The notes: generated by a model not told the origin, from the sequence alone. A DNA stretch of 34,901 nucleotides from an uncultured beta proteobacterium (GCA_903951445.1 CAJBBZ010000083.1:1-34901); one strand, 5' to 3'; positions 24,622 through 33,092 are shown, counted from the stretch's first letter. Numbers and translations: made by a program.

Positions 24622-25707
24622 TTAACCCTGTGCCTGGGTGAATAAGACCACGTGGTCCGCTTGCATCTTTATGCCAATCCATTCGCCGACATGGTGGTCA
24701 TGGTGGCTGGGCACATGTGCCATAAGGGTTTGGCCGTTGCCCAGGCGCAGGGTGTAGAGAAACTCAGAACCCCGAAACGCTTTGCGCAAAATTTCTGCTT
24801 GGACCAGTGCCTCATCGTCATGCACGATGTCATCGGCGCGCAATAGCACATCGCAGGTTCCACCATGCTTCCAAGTTTCCCGCTCCTGGGGGCTCTCTAC
24901 TTGCTTGCGTAACTCGCCTAGGGGCGTTTGCAATACCAGGGTTTGGTCTTCGCAGGCAATGGCCGCTTGCACAAACACCCCGTGACCAATGAATTCAGCA
25001 ACAAAACGGTTAGCAGGCCGGTGGTACAAATGGTAGGCATCGTCCCACTGCTGCAATTGCCCCTTGTCCATGACACCGATCACGTCGCCAATGGCAAACG
25101 CTTCCATTTGGTCATGGGTGACAAACAAGGCGGTGATCTGTGCCAATTGCAAAATTTCACGTAACTCCTGCGCCAGTCGCTCGCGTAAATCCACATCGAG
25201 ATTGGAAAACGGTTCGTCCAGTAAGAGCAGTAATGGTTCGGGTGCCAATGCGCGCGCCAAGGCCACACGCTGTTGTTGCCCGCCTGAAAGTTCGTGCGGA
25301 TAGCGCTGGGCCGAAGATGTCAGGCCCACGAGCGACAACATATCCCGCACCCGAGATTGGCGTTTTTGCGCCGGCCAATGCGTGACGCCAAAGTCAATAT
25401 TTTTTTCCACACTCAGGTGGGGAAACAAGGCGTAATCTTGGAACACCATGCCGATGCGGCGATTCTCTGCGACTAGGTGCACCCCAGCACCGCTGATGAC
25501 CTGGTCGTTCATCCGAATGACACCGCCGCTGAGGGGTTCCAGCCCGGCGACCGCCCGCAGCAAGGTGGTCTTGCCACATCCCGAGGGGCCAATCAGTACG
25601 CCCATTTGGCCCTTGTGCAAGCCAAAACTTACATGCTCCACCGCCGCCTTGTCGCGGCCAGGGTAGCGCACTTGCAGATCGCTGATGTCTATAAACATGG
25701 CGTTCAT
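24622..25707 (-). CDS. fbpC: Iron(III) ABC transporter ATP-binding protein
   Basis: The 361-residue ATPase of a ferric iron importer. Motifs: Walker A GPSGCGKTT (40-48), Q-loop FQDYALFPH (89-97), signature LSGGQQQR (140-147), Walker B LLLLLDEPFSNLD (159-171) and switch His198 in FVTHDQMEAF; residues after about 240 form a TOBE-like C-terminal domain with HPVFVQ-like strand patterns. EPFSNLD and the length match FbpC/PotA-type ATPases. Iron specificity is inferred from fbpB and fbpA next to it. It is divergent from fbpB with a 206-bp gap containing a dispersed repeat; ATG 25707 gives MNAMFIDI, with ATG 25698 as an alternative. Confidence 0.88.
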   Translation of the reverse strand: MNAMFIDISDLQVRYPGRDKAAVEHVSFGLHKGQMGVLIGPSGCGKTTLLRAVAGLEPLSGGVIRMNDQVISGAGVHLVAENRRIGMVFQDYALFPHLSVEKNIDFGVTHWPAQKRQSRVRDMLSLVGLTSSAQRYPHELSGGQQQRVALARALAPEPLLLLLDEPFSNLDVDLRERLAQELREILQLAQITALFVTHDQMEAFAIGDVIGVMDKGQLQQWDDAYHLYHRPANRFVAEFIGHGVFVQAAIACEDQTLVLQTPLGELRKQVESPQERETWKHGGTCDVLLRADDIVHDDEALVQAEILRKAFRGSEFLYTLRLGNGQTLMAHVPSHHDHHVGEWIGIKMQADHVVLFTQAQG

Positions 25708-25744
25708 TGTAGGCAGGCCCTAGGGCGGGCCTGCATAAGTCCGT

Positions 25745-25828
25745 CATCGCGCGCAGCGCAGCGACGCCGCGATCCATCAGCGCAAGCTTGGCAAGCAGAT
25801 AGGGATTGCTTCGCTGCGCTCGCAATCA
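25745..25828 (+). repeat. REP-like inverted repeat between fbpC and fbpB
   Basis: The left arm 25745-25775 (CATCGCGCGCAGCGCAGCGA and onward to GATCC) and right arm 25803-25828 (GGATTGCTTCGCTGCGCTCG then CAATC) are imperfect inverted copies sharing GCGCAGCG and ATCC ends. Strings of this type (ATTGCGAGCGCAGCGAAGCAATCC) are familiar dispersed intergenic palindromes in many proteobacterial genomes. It fills much of the gap between the divergent genes. Confidence 0.65.
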
Positions 25829-25869
25829 AGGGGTTTGCACTTATGGAGAGCTTCCCCAGGCCAACTACC

Positions 25870-25875
25870 TACAAT
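25870..25875 (+). promoter_or_regulatory. -10-like hexamer TACAAT before fbpB
   Basis: TACAAT ends 38 nt before ATG 25914. A TTGCAC at 25835-25840 is too far (29 nt) to be its -35. No Fur-type palindrome is seen here. Confidence 0.4.
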
Positions 25876-25913
25876 GACTGCTTAGCTTTGCCGCCTCGGC
25901 GTCTATTTACGCA

Positions 25914-27515
25914 ATGCCTTTTTTTACCGTTTTTCGCGGGCTCGCTGTCTGGATGCTGGTTGCCCCAGTGCTGATGGTATTGACCGCCTGGCTGCAATGG
26001 GACGCAAGCTCCGCAATGGTCTGGCAAGGCTTGCTAGAAACGGTTTTGCCGGATTACACGCGTACCAGTTTGTTCTTGTGTGCGCTGGTGGCAATAGGTG
26101 TGGTCAGTATCGGCGCCGTGAGCGCAGCGGCGGTTACTTTGTTTGAATTTCCAGGTCGCCAGATGCTGGCTTGGCTCTTGCTGCTGCCATTGGCCATGCC
26201 TGCCTATGTGGTCGCCTACGCCTATACCGATTTTTTGCAATACAGCGGCCTTTTGCAAAATTGGCTGCGGCTCCACACCGGCTGGCAAGGCGCACTTTGG
26301 CCAGATATTCGCAGCACTTGGGGCGCGGCGGTGGTACTGAGCCTGAGTCTTTACCCTTATGTCTATTTGCTTTGCCGAAGTGCCTTGTCTGAACGTGCAC
26401 CGCAGTTGATGGAAGCAGCGCGATTGCTAGGTGCTGGCTTATTGCGGCGTATTTTTCGCGTGGCCTTGCCGCTGGCGCGTCCGGCCATAGCCGCCGGTCT
26501 GGCATTGGCCATGATGGAGACCCTGGCTGATTTTGGTGTCAGCAGTTACTTTGGCGTGCAGACGTTTTCTACCGGTATTTACAAAGCGTGGCTGGTCATG
26601 GACAACCGGATTGCGGCGGCGCAGCTATCGTCTGTGCTGCTGTTTTTCGTTGCTGCCGTGCTGTGGTGGGAGCATCGCGCGCAAGACCGTTTGCGCTTTG
26701 CGAACCGGCGCGGGCCCTCGCGCAGCAACGAGTCGCAGCCCTTGCGACTTCATGGCTGGCACGCCGCTTTGGCGTGTGTACTGTGCTTGTTGCCCGTGTT
26801 GTTGGGCTTTGTGTTTCCAGTGCTCATCATGGGCCATGCGCTGTGGCTAGGCAGCCAACAACAAGCTTTGCCCTGGGCTGCCTTTGGGGGCTGGTTTTGG
26901 AATAGCCTTCGCTTGGGCGGCATCAGCGCACTGCTGGCTGCGGCCTTGGCATTGTGGCTGGCGCACGGGCTGCGCACCCACCCCACATGGTGGCGTCGCC
27001 TGAGCACGCAACTGGCCGGCCTGGGATATGCCGTGCCGGGCGTGGTCATCGTGGTGGGCTTGCTGCTCCCGGTCAGTTGGGTGCAGCAACAATGGCCCAA
27101 TAGCGGTGCCGGTTACTGGCTCACCGCAACCCTGCTGGGTTTGATTTGGGCCTACTTGGTGCGCTTTATTGCCGTGGCTTTGCAGAGCGTGCAAAGCGGC
27201 TATGCACGCATACCCGTCAGCGCCGACGAAAGCGCCCGCATGCTCGGTTCGCGCGCAAGCGATGTGTTTGCCCGCGTGCACTGGCCCTTGCTGCGCCCGA
27301 CCGTGGCTTCGGCGCTGTTATTGGTGTGGGTGGATGTGATGAAAGAGTTACCAGCCACTTTGGTGCTGCGCCCCTTTAATACCGACACCCTGGCCGTTAT
27401 GGCCTACCAATTGGCGCGCGACGAGCGCTTGGGCGAGGCGGCTTTGCCATCGTTGGCATTGGTACTGGCTGGTTTGCTGCCCGTGCTGCTCATGGCCAAA
27501 GCGCAGCAGAAATAG
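25914..27515 (+). CDS. fbpB: Iron(III) ABC transporter permease (fused two-domain)
   Basis: A 533-residue inner-membrane permease made of two BPD_transp_1 halves, about twelve membrane helices in all. Each half has an EAA-type loop that docks with the ATPase: LMEAARLLGAGLLRRIFRVA (about 164-183) and DESARMLGSRASDVFARVHW in the second half. The stretch PLAMPAYVVAYAYTDFLQYS and the late VMKELPATLVLRPFNTDTLA are hallmarks of the FbpB/SfuB family. It is transcribed away from fbpC. A gap of 83 nt to the fbpA ATG contains the Fur-type palindrome, so fbpA can be made at a higher rate from its own promoter. Confidence 0.92.
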   Translation: MPFFTVFRGLAVWMLVAPVLMVLTAWLQWDASSAMVWQGLLETVLPDYTRTSLFLCALVAIGVVSIGAVSAAAVTLFEFPGRQMLAWLLLLPLAMPAYVVAYAYTDFLQYSGLLQNWLRLHTGWQGALWPDIRSTWGAAVVLSLSLYPYVYLLCRSALSERAPQLMEAARLLGAGLLRRIFRVALPLARPAIAAGLALAMMETLADFGVSSYFGVQTFSTGIYKAWLVMDNRIAAAQLSSVLLFFVAAVLWWEHRAQDRLRFANRRGPSRSNESQPLRLHGWHAALACVLCLLPVLLGFVFPVLIMGHALWLGSQQQALPWAAFGGWFWNSLRLGGISALLAAALALWLAHGLRTHPTWWRRLSTQLAGLGYAVPGVVIVVGLLLPVSWVQQQWPNSGAGYWLTATLLGLIWAYLVRFIAVALQSVQSGYARIPVSADESARMLGSRASDVFARVHWPLLRPTVASALLLVWVDVMKELPATLVLRPFNTDTLAVMAYQLARDERLGEAALPSLALVLAGLLPVLLMAKAQQK

Positions 27516-27537
27516 ACCTGGAAATGGGCAGGACTTT

Positions 27538-27568
27538 CAAATGCGAATGATTCGCATTTGGTTATACT
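27538..27568 (+). promoter_or_regulatory. Fur box and promoter of fbpA
   Basis: Arms CAAATGCGAAT (27538-27548) and ATTCGCATTTG (27550-27560) form a perfect 11-bp inverted repeat around one G, matching the Fur operator style (AAT-x-x-GAAT-x-ATTC-x-x-ATT). TATACT (27563-27568) directly after it is the -10, so bound Fur-Fe(II) would cover the promoter. Strong evidence for iron repression of fbpA. Confidence 0.85.
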
Positions 27569-27598
27569 GAGGCCTTGTCTTTTTTACCAGCTATTTTC

Positions 27599-28672
27599 AT
27601 GAACGCTTTATCTGCGCGGCCTTGGCTCAGCGCGAGCCGCCAACTTTGCTTGGCCATGGGCCTCCTCCATTGCACCTTGCCTGCTTTTGCCGCTGAAGAA
27701 GCGGTACTCAATTTGTACTCCGCGCGGCACTACGCGACCGATGAGGCGCTATACGAGAACTTCACCCGTGCTACCGGCATCAAAATCAACCGGGTGGACG
27801 CGGATGACGCGGGCATCCTGGCCCGCCTCAAGGCGGAAGGCGCCGCCTCGCCTGCGGACGTGATCCTGCTGGTCGACGCGGCCCGGCTGTGGAAAGGCGA
27901 AATAGAAGACTTGTTTGCGCCAGTCCAATCGGAAGTCCTGCTCAAGGCGGTGCCCGAGCAATGGCGCGCCAAACTTCGGCCGGAGGGAACCCGCTGGTTC
28001 GGTTTATCCACGCGCGCCCGACTGATCGTGTATGACAAGCAAAAAATCAAAGCGGAGGAGGTAGACAGCTATGAAAAGCTGGCCGAACCCAGGCACGCCG
28101 GGCGGCTATGCACGCGCTCAGGCTCGCACCCCTACAACCTCTCTTTGTTTGGCGCCATGGTGGAGCACCTGGGCGCACCGGCTACCGAGGTCTGGCTTAA
28201 GGGCTTGGTGGCCAATATGGCCCGTGCGCCTAAAGGCGGCGACACTGACCAGATCAAGGGCGTGGCCAGCGGCGAATGCGGCATCGCTTTGGCTAACTCC
28301 TACTACCTTGCCCGCCTCTACCGCAGCGACAGTGCGCAAGACAAAGCCATTGTGGAGCGTATTGGCGTGGTGTTCCCCAACCAATCGTCCTGGGGAACGC
28401 ATGTGAACATCGCCGGTGGCGCGGTAGCGCGCCATGCCAAGCATCCGGAAAACGCCCTCAAATTCCTGAGCTATCTGGTCAGCGAACGGGCACAGCTGTA
28501 TTTCGCCGATGGCAATAACGAATGGCCTGTCGTCAAAGGTTTGACCATCAACAACCCGGCGCTCAAAGCCATGGGCGGCGCCTCCTTTAAAAGTGAAAAA
28601 TTACCCGCCAGTGTTATCGGCATGAACCAGATCAAGGTACAACAAATGCTGGACCGCGTGGGGTTTCGTTGA
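27599..28672 (+). CDS. fbpA: Periplasmic iron(III)-binding protein
   Basis: The 357-residue substrate-binding protein of the ferric importer. A signal peptide covers residues 1-31 (basic start, hydrophobic core, cleavage at PAFA-A). The mature start AVLNLYSARHYATDEALYEN is typical of FbpA/FutA, and tyrosines 235-236 in GIALANSYYLARLY match the paired tyrosines that bind ferric iron. DTDQIKGVASGECGIA and VFPNQSSWGTHVNIAGG are further family signatures. ATG 27599 is chosen over TTG 27575 because it gives a normal signal peptide. A Fur-type palindrome and TATACT lie upstream. Confidence 0.94.
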   Translation: MNALSARPWLSASRQLCLAMGLLHCTLPAFAAEEAVLNLYSARHYATDEALYENFTRATGIKINRVDADDAGILARLKAEGAASPADVILLVDAARLWKGEIEDLFAPVQSEVLLKAVPEQWRAKLRPEGTRWFGLSTRARLIVYDKQKIKAEEVDSYEKLAEPRHAGRLCTRSGSHPYNLSLFGAMVEHLGAPATEVWLKGLVANMARAPKGGDTDQIKGVASGECGIALANSYYLARLYRSDSAQDKAIVERIGVVFPNQSSWGTHVNIAGGAVARHAKHPENALKFLSYLVSERAQLYFADGNNEWPVVKGLTINNPALKAMGGASFKSEKLPASVIGMNQIKVQQMLDRVGFR

Positions 28673-28699
28673 GAGGTATATGGGCATCTGCCGCTTCAT

Positions 28700-28741
28700 T
28701 TGATTCAGGTCAAGACTGCCTTCTAGGTCCGCGCGCATGAT
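28700..28741 (+). promoter_or_regulatory. FNR/ANR-like site and -10 before the DksA-like gene
   Basis: TTGAT-TCAG-GTCAA (28700-28713) differs by one base from the FNR consensus TTGAT-N4-ATCAA. CATGAT (28736-28741) is a possible -10. With the FNR site centred at -41.5, the start of transcription would fall at 28748, the A of the ATG, which agrees with the -10 position. Activation under low oxygen is a prediction. Confidence 0.5.
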
Positions 28742-28747
28742 GCGCCC

Positions 28748-29137
28748 ATGACCCACACCATCTCCGCTATGCAGCACCACCACGCCATGGTGCACCTTGA
28801 ACGCCTTGAAAACATGCTGGCTGATTTGCTGCGCCTGATCCACGAGCAGCGCGGGGGCGAGCGCTCGCGGGCTGAGGTTGCGGCTGAATCCTTGCCTGGC
28901 CCGGGCGACTCGCATGCACAGAGCATTACCCAACGGGATATGGACTTTTGCATTGGCGAGCGCGAGATTGCCCGTCTGCATGAGGTAGAGGCCGCGCTCA
29001 AGCGCCTGCATCAGGGTAGCTATGGTTTCTGTACCGAGTGCGGCAATGAAATTATGGAAGCCCGTTTGGACGCCATGCCCGAAACCGCGCATTGCTTGGC
29101 TTGCCAAACCCAGCTCGAAGCCCACGGCGGCGTGTAA
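28748..29137 (+). CDS. TraR/DksA-family zinc finger protein
   Basis: A 129-residue protein with a coiled-coil N-terminal half (residues 8-40 and 60-90, charged with heptad Leu) and a C4 zinc finger at C95, C98, C116 and C119 (CTECGNEI ... HCLACQ), followed by a short tail. DksA-type proteins insert into the secondary channel of RNA polymerase and modify initiation, often with ppGpp. It is shorter than DksA (about 150) and lacks the clear DXXDXA tip, so it is better seen as a DksA-like paralogue. It stands alone between fbpA and the secreted protein gene (minus). An FNR-like site upstream hints at oxygen or stress control. M8 (28769) is an alternative start. Confidence 0.85.
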   Translation: MTHTISAMQHHHAMVHLERLENMLADLLRLIHEQRGGERSRAEVAAESLPGPGDSHAQSITQRDMDFCIGEREIARLHEVEAALKRLHQGSYGFCTECGNEIMEARLDAMPETAHCLACQTQLEAHGGV

Positions 29138-29173
29138 GGGCTAGGCGCTGAAGCAGCTTGTCGCAGTGGCGGC

Positions 29174-30187
29174 CTAGCGCACGCAGTAAAAATGTAAATC
29201 CGGCCCGCGTACTTCGTCGGCGCTGCGCACTGGCGAGGGGTTGGGCAGGTCTGGTGCATAAACCTTGCCTTCCGGCAAGGCCCACACGTCGCTACGCAAG
29301 CTCACACCGCCGTTGTAATCGCCCAATGCAGCCAGGTATTCCAATTCGGCCACGGTAGGTAGGCGCGCGTTCATATTGCTGCAAGCCCGCTCGGCGGCTG
29401 CCGGGCCAGCGGTATGCGCCACCGGCATGCTCGGTGCGCCCAGCAGTTCTAGGCTGCGGTTGCCGACCATCACCTTGGAGGGGAATTTGGTTTTCTGAAA
29501 ATAGTCAAACACCTGTCCGGCCACGCCTTGCATCACCGACTGCGGAAAGCCCTGGCCCTGAAAGCTGCGGGTGGTGCCGTCTTTGCCTTCCAGGTGCATG
29601 GTCACCAGAACCTGGCCGTTGCAATCCTGCGCAAAGGAATACGTGCCCCAAAAAATGCCATACAGGTCGCGCACCAGCTTGTCGTCCAAATAGCCCTGGC
29701 GTTTCTGGTCGCGTAGGCCGCGTACCAATTGGGTCAAGGGCATGGGATTGAAAAACGCAATCTTGCGTTGGCCTGGTTGCAGGTCGCGGTAGTACGCGTC
29801 CAGGGTGGCTTTGAAGCTGCCTTCGAGCAGTACGTCCATGCCCATGCCGGTATTGGCCTGCGCGCGGTTGGCGTTTTCCATGTCGTCCATGGCCTGCACA
29901 ATGCCGAAGGCGACCGCCTCTTTCGCGCCTTCGCGGATTAGCGAGACCACGTTTTGCAGCATTTCCTTGGACTGCTCGTTTTTGGTTTTGGCGTAAGTTT
30001 CCTGGTACTGGCACAAGTCCTTGCCGCGCACAAAGGGGATGGTGGGCCAAATTTGAATGGGGCGCGCGGCCTGCGCCAGCGCAGCCTCGCCCGTCAGAGC
30101 GCCTACAAGCAGCAGCGCGGCCTGCAAGGCGCGGCGCAGGGATGGCCAGCGGGGGCGATGATTTTTTTCCAACGACGATGTGTGCAT
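29174..30187 (-). CDS. Secreted protein of unknown function with DUF1566-like tail
   Basis: A 337-residue protein I do not recognise as a named family. Residues 1-38 form a signal peptide (twin basic start, core LQAALLLVGALTG, cleavage ALA-Q). The middle (about 40-240) is mixed charged/hydrophobic with GKDLCQYQETYAKTKNEQSK and NVVSLIREGAKEAVAFG, mostly helical in look. The last 65 residues (ACSNMNARLPTVAELEYLAA ... DVWALP ... DLHFYCVR) resemble the C-type-lectin-like DUF1566/Lcl end, with the RLPT-x-x-EL and final F/Y-CVR pattern. Four cysteines, two pairing probably as a disulphide. ATG 30187 is preferred over an upstream frame to 30253 because it gives a clean signal peptide. It is convergent with the DksA-like gene. 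Confidence 0.75.
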   Translation of the reverse strand: MHTSSLEKNHRPRWPSLRRALQAALLLVGALTGEAALAQAARPIQIWPTIPFVRGKDLCQYQETYAKTKNEQSKEMLQNVVSLIREGAKEAVAFGIVQAMDDMENANRAQANTGMGMDVLLEGSFKATLDAYYRDLQPGQRKIAFFNPMPLTQLVRGLRDQKRQGYLDDKLVRDLYGIFWGTYSFAQDCNGQVLVTMHLEGKDGTTRSFQGQGFPQSVMQGVAGQVFDYFQKTKFPSKVMVGNRSLELLGAPSMPVAHTAGPAAAERACSNMNARLPTVAELEYLAALGDYNGGVSLRSDVWALPEGKVYAPDLPNPSPVRSADEVRGPDLHFYCVR

Positions 30188-30554
30188 CTTGTTTTCTTTC
30201 CGGGTCTGACAAGCCTGAACCCGAGGGACGGACTCTTTCGCAGCCCGGCTCACGTGCTGACAATTTTAGGGTGCGTGCCGTTCGGCTAACTTACGGGTGG
30301 GCTGATGCAGCGCAAATAGGGTGAAACTAAGCATGCAAAAAATCTCCCCGGTGGGCGATGTGCTGGCGGGATCTTGTTGGGATTATTCAAGGCTGTTGGT
30401 GCATCATGCGCCATGGCACCAGAGGGATAAACAGGGAAAGTTTGATTCTGCGTCGTGGCCGCTTCGCAGGACCGCGCTTTAAAAGTTAGATGCCCTACAA
30501 CTGAGCGACTTAGGCACGCCCCTGTATCTAAGTTCGCACACCTAGAATGCCCTC
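30188..30554 (+). other. Gene-free region between divergent genes
   Basis: 367 bp between the secreted protein gene (minus) and the LysE-family gene (plus). TAAAAT on the minus strand (30268-30263) is a possible -10 for the secreted protein gene. TGGTGC/GCACCA (30397-30402/30416-30421) forms a small hairpin. No coding frame with a family-like product is seen. Confidence 0.5.
30543..30548 (+). promoter_or_regulatory. -10-like hexamer TAGAAT before the LysE-family gene
   Basis: TAGAAT ends 6 nt before ATG 30555 and no Shine-Dalgarno sequence is present; suggests a leaderless start. Confidence 0.4.
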
Positions 30555-31160
30555 ATGTGGATGTATTTGCTTCAGGGAATCGGTTTTGGTTTTGCGGCGG
30601 CTTCGCAGCCCGGGCCGTTTCAAACTTACCTGATATCGCAATCCATCAGCCGGGGCTGGCGCCGCACTTTGCCCTCTGCACTGGCACCCTTGCTCAGCGA
30701 CGGCCCCATCATTGCTTTGTGTTTGCTGGTTCTGTCGCAAGTGCCGGTGTGGATGGAGCAGGTCTTGTATGCCGTGAGTGGCGTGTTCATCTTGTACCTG
30801 GCCTGGGGCGCTTTGCGCGCCTGGCGTGCGCCACCGGCGCCGGAGCTGCTGGAAGTAGAAGCGGGCCTGCCGATGGGCAAGGCGGTAGTGATGAATATGC
30901 TGAGTCCCGGCCCCTATATTTTTTGGACACTGGTGACCGGCCCCATTCTGGTTGCGGGTTGGCGCGAATCCCCCGCCTATGGGCTATCTTTTATCGGTGG
31001 TTTTTACCTGACGCTCGTGGGCGGCTTGGCCACGATTGTCTTGGTATTCGGTTTGGCAGCGCGCTTTGGCGCGGGTATCAAGCACGCGATGCTAGGTGTG
31101 TCCGCAATTGCTTTGCTGGTGTTTGGCTTGTACCAACTGAGTAAGGCTATTGCGCTTTAA
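30555..31160 (+). CDS. LysE/RhtB-family exporter
   Basis: A 201-residue inner-membrane protein with six hydrophobic segments, the size and layout of LysE/RhtB amino acid exporters. The N-terminal GFAAASQPGPFQTYLISQSI contains the family P-G-P motif, followed by SDGPIIALCLLVLSQ and a late MNMLSPGPYIFW. LysE-type proteins export amino acids or related compounds with proton antiport; substrate is not predictable here. It is convergent with the BPSS1780-family gene 58 nt downstream. Confidence 0.88.
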   Translation: MWMYLLQGIGFGFAAASQPGPFQTYLISQSISRGWRRTLPSALAPLLSDGPIIALCLLVLSQVPVWMEQVLYAVSGVFILYLAWGALRAWRAPPAPELLEVEAGLPMGKAVVMNMLSPGPYIFWTLVTGPILVAGWRESPAYGLSFIGGFYLTLVGGLATIVLVFGLAARFGAGIKHAMLGVSAIALLVFGLYQLSKAIAL

Positions 31161-31218
31161 CTTGCTACGGCTGGTACTGCTGCGCAAGCGACGCGCAGAT
31201 TAGCAATACAAGCCTGGC

Positions 31219-31998
31219 TCAGGCCAGGTGCACGCTGGGGATGCTGAAGCTGTCCGCGTAGGTAAAGTAAATCGAGCTAAAAAACATGGCCGCCATCACC
31301 ATGGCCGTGGGATAGAGCACCAAAGCCACGGCCTCTTCGCTACCGGACAAACCGGCCACCAACACCACCCCCAGGCCGATGACCATAAAGGCCAGCATCC
31401 ACACCAAGCTATAGACGGTGAAGGCGCCGATATTGCGGATGCACGCTACTAAGCTGAAAAACAGACTCTTCATCGGGCTGACTTTGTCCCAATACACCAG
31501 CGCTGGTGCGAACCAAAACAACAGGGACAAGGGCATGTAAAAAATCAGTGCCACCATGGTGGCCGCTTCAAAAGCCGGGTCTTGCAAAACCTCGCTGCCC
31601 ACCGCGCCGCCAAACAAATACATTTGCGCAAACTTGCCGCCATCGGCCAGTGCGGACAGGCCCAGCACACCCACAAAACCCAGCGCATAGAGTGCACCCA
31701 AAATCAGCATGGCGCGCAATTGCTCGCGACCGGCTCGAAAGCCCGCAAGCAACACACTGGGCATGGGGAACTGGCCTTTGAGCGCTTCTTGCGTTGCCAC
31801 CATCAGCCCCAGCGTGGCGCCGGGCAGAAGCGCCAGGGCCAGCACATTGCCGATAACCGGCACCATCGAGATCACCGACATCACCGCCATAAAAATGAAG
31901 AACAGGCCGGTGAGCGCCAGCGGTTGGCGGAAAAACGTGCGCATGCCCAGTTTGACCCAAAGGATGCCTTGGCGGGCGGGAACGATATGAAGTTTCAT
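31219..31998 (-). CDS. BPSS1780-family membrane protein
   Basis: A 259-residue integral membrane protein with about six hydrophobic segments. The start MKLHIVPARQGILWVKLG and the segment FFRQPLALTGLFFIFMAVMS are characteristic of the BPSS1780 family common in Burkholderiales; no biochemical role is known. Its start overlaps the end of the homoserine kinase gene by 4 nt, so the two are cotranscribed and coupled; this neighbourhood recurs in the order. Confidence 0.87.
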   Translation of the reverse strand: MKLHIVPARQGILWVKLGMRTFFRQPLALTGLFFIFMAVMSVISMVPVIGNVLALALLPGATLGLMVATQEALKGQFPMPSVLLAGFRAGREQLRAMLILGALYALGFVGVLGLSALADGGKFAQMYLFGGAVGSEVLQDPAFEAATMVALIFYMPLSLLFWFAPALVYWDKVSPMKSLFFSLVACIRNIGAFTVYSLVWMLAFMVIGLGVVLVAGLSGSEEAVALVLYPTAMVMAAMFFSSIYFTYADSFSIPSVHLA

Positions 31999-32993
31999 GC
32001 ATTGGGGCTGGTGGCGACGGATGACGCGCTCCAGCTAAGAGGGTGGGCGATGCGCTGGCGCAGTATGCGCTCAAAGGTGGCCGGGTCGTGCGCTTTGAGC
32101 ATGGCGGCTTGGCGCGGCAGGTGCAAGTCCCACAAACGCGAGAGCCAAAACCGAAAGGCCGCCGCGCGCAATAGGCTGGCAAAAACGGCGGCTTCCGAGG
32201 CATGCAGAGCCCGCACGCTGGTATAGGCCTGCATAAATGCATCGGTGCGGGCGGCATCGGCCACGCCATTAGCCATGTCCACACACCAATCGTTCAGGCA
32301 AATGGCAATGTCATACACCCAGGCGTCGTTGCCGGCGAAGTAAAAATCAAAAAAGCCGGTCAGTTGCGCGCGGCCTTGGGCGTCGGGCGCAAACATCACG
32401 TTGTCGCGAAACAGGTCGGCATGGATGGGGCCGCGCGGCAGCGCTGCGTAATCCGCAGTCTGCGTTAGGGCCTGCTGCGCGGCCAACTCGCTTTGCAAGA
32501 GCGCGCTTTGTTCGGGCGTCACAAAAGGAAGCACCTCGGGCACGGTGCGCTGCCACCAGTCCAAGCCGCGCAAATTGGGCTGCTGTATGTCAAAGCTGGC
32601 CCCGGCCAGGTGCATGCGCGCGAGCATGGCGCCTACTTGGGCGCAGTGCTCGGTGCCCGGCTGCAATTCGCTTTTGCCTGCCAGCAGGCTCACCACACAA
32701 CTGGGCCGGCCCTGCAAGCTGTGCAGTAACTGGCCTTGGGCGTCCGCCGCCGGGTTGGGCACGGGAATGCCGCGCTGGGCCAGGTGGCGCATCAAGCGCA
32801 GGTAATAGGGCAGTTGCTCGGCGCTCAGGCGCTCAAACAAGGTGAGCACATAGCGCGCTTGCGCGGTGTCGGCAAAATAATTGGTGTTTTCAATGCCCCC
32901 GGCGCAGCCTTCCAGACGGGTCAGCGGCCCCAACCCTAGGGTGTGGAAGTAGGCTTGCGCCTGATCAAAGGAAACTTGGGTGTAAACCGCCAT
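31995..32993 (-). CDS. thrB: Homoserine kinase type II
   Basis: Phosphorylates homoserine in threonine synthesis. The 332-residue protein is of the aminoglycoside-phosphotransferase-like fold (not the GHMP type of E. coli), as usual in betaproteobacteria: MAVYTQVSFDQAQAYFHTLG at the start, GIENTNYF (33-40), the catalytic loop GPIHADLFRDNVMF (188-201) with Asp193, and the metal-binding DFYFAG (216-221). ATG 32993 fits the family; the open frame further upstream crosses the divergent promoter region. It is divergent from polA (142-bp gap). On its strand TACAAT at 33092-33087 is a likely -10. Confidence 0.93.
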   Translation of the reverse strand: MAVYTQVSFDQAQAYFHTLGLGPLTRLEGCAGGIENTNYFADTAQARYVLTLFERLSAEQLPYYLRLMRHLAQRGIPVPNPAADAQGQLLHSLQGRPSCVVSLLAGKSELQPGTEHCAQVGAMLARMHLAGASFDIQQPNLRGLDWWQRTVPEVLPFVTPEQSALLQSELAAQQALTQTADYAALPRGPIHADLFRDNVMFAPDAQGRAQLTGFFDFYFAGNDAWVYDIAICLNDWCVDMANGVADAARTDAFMQAYTSVRALHASEAAVFASLLRAAAFRFWLSRLWDLHLPRQAAMLKAHDPATFERILRQRIAHPLSWSASSVATSPNA

Positions 32994-33086
32994 GAAGCAA
33001 ACCTGAATGAGGGGCGCAGCGCCTAAAGGCAGTGCGGACATTGCGGGCGCCAGAGTGAGGGCAGGCCCTCTGTGGCACCGGGCGCG

Positions 33087-33092
33087 ATTGTA
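33087..33092 (-). promoter_or_regulatory. -10-like hexamer TACAAT for thrB
   Basis: On the minus strand CTACAAT ends at 33087, about 94 nt before the thrB start; the transcript would have a leader near 85 nt. No clear -35. Confidence 0.4.
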
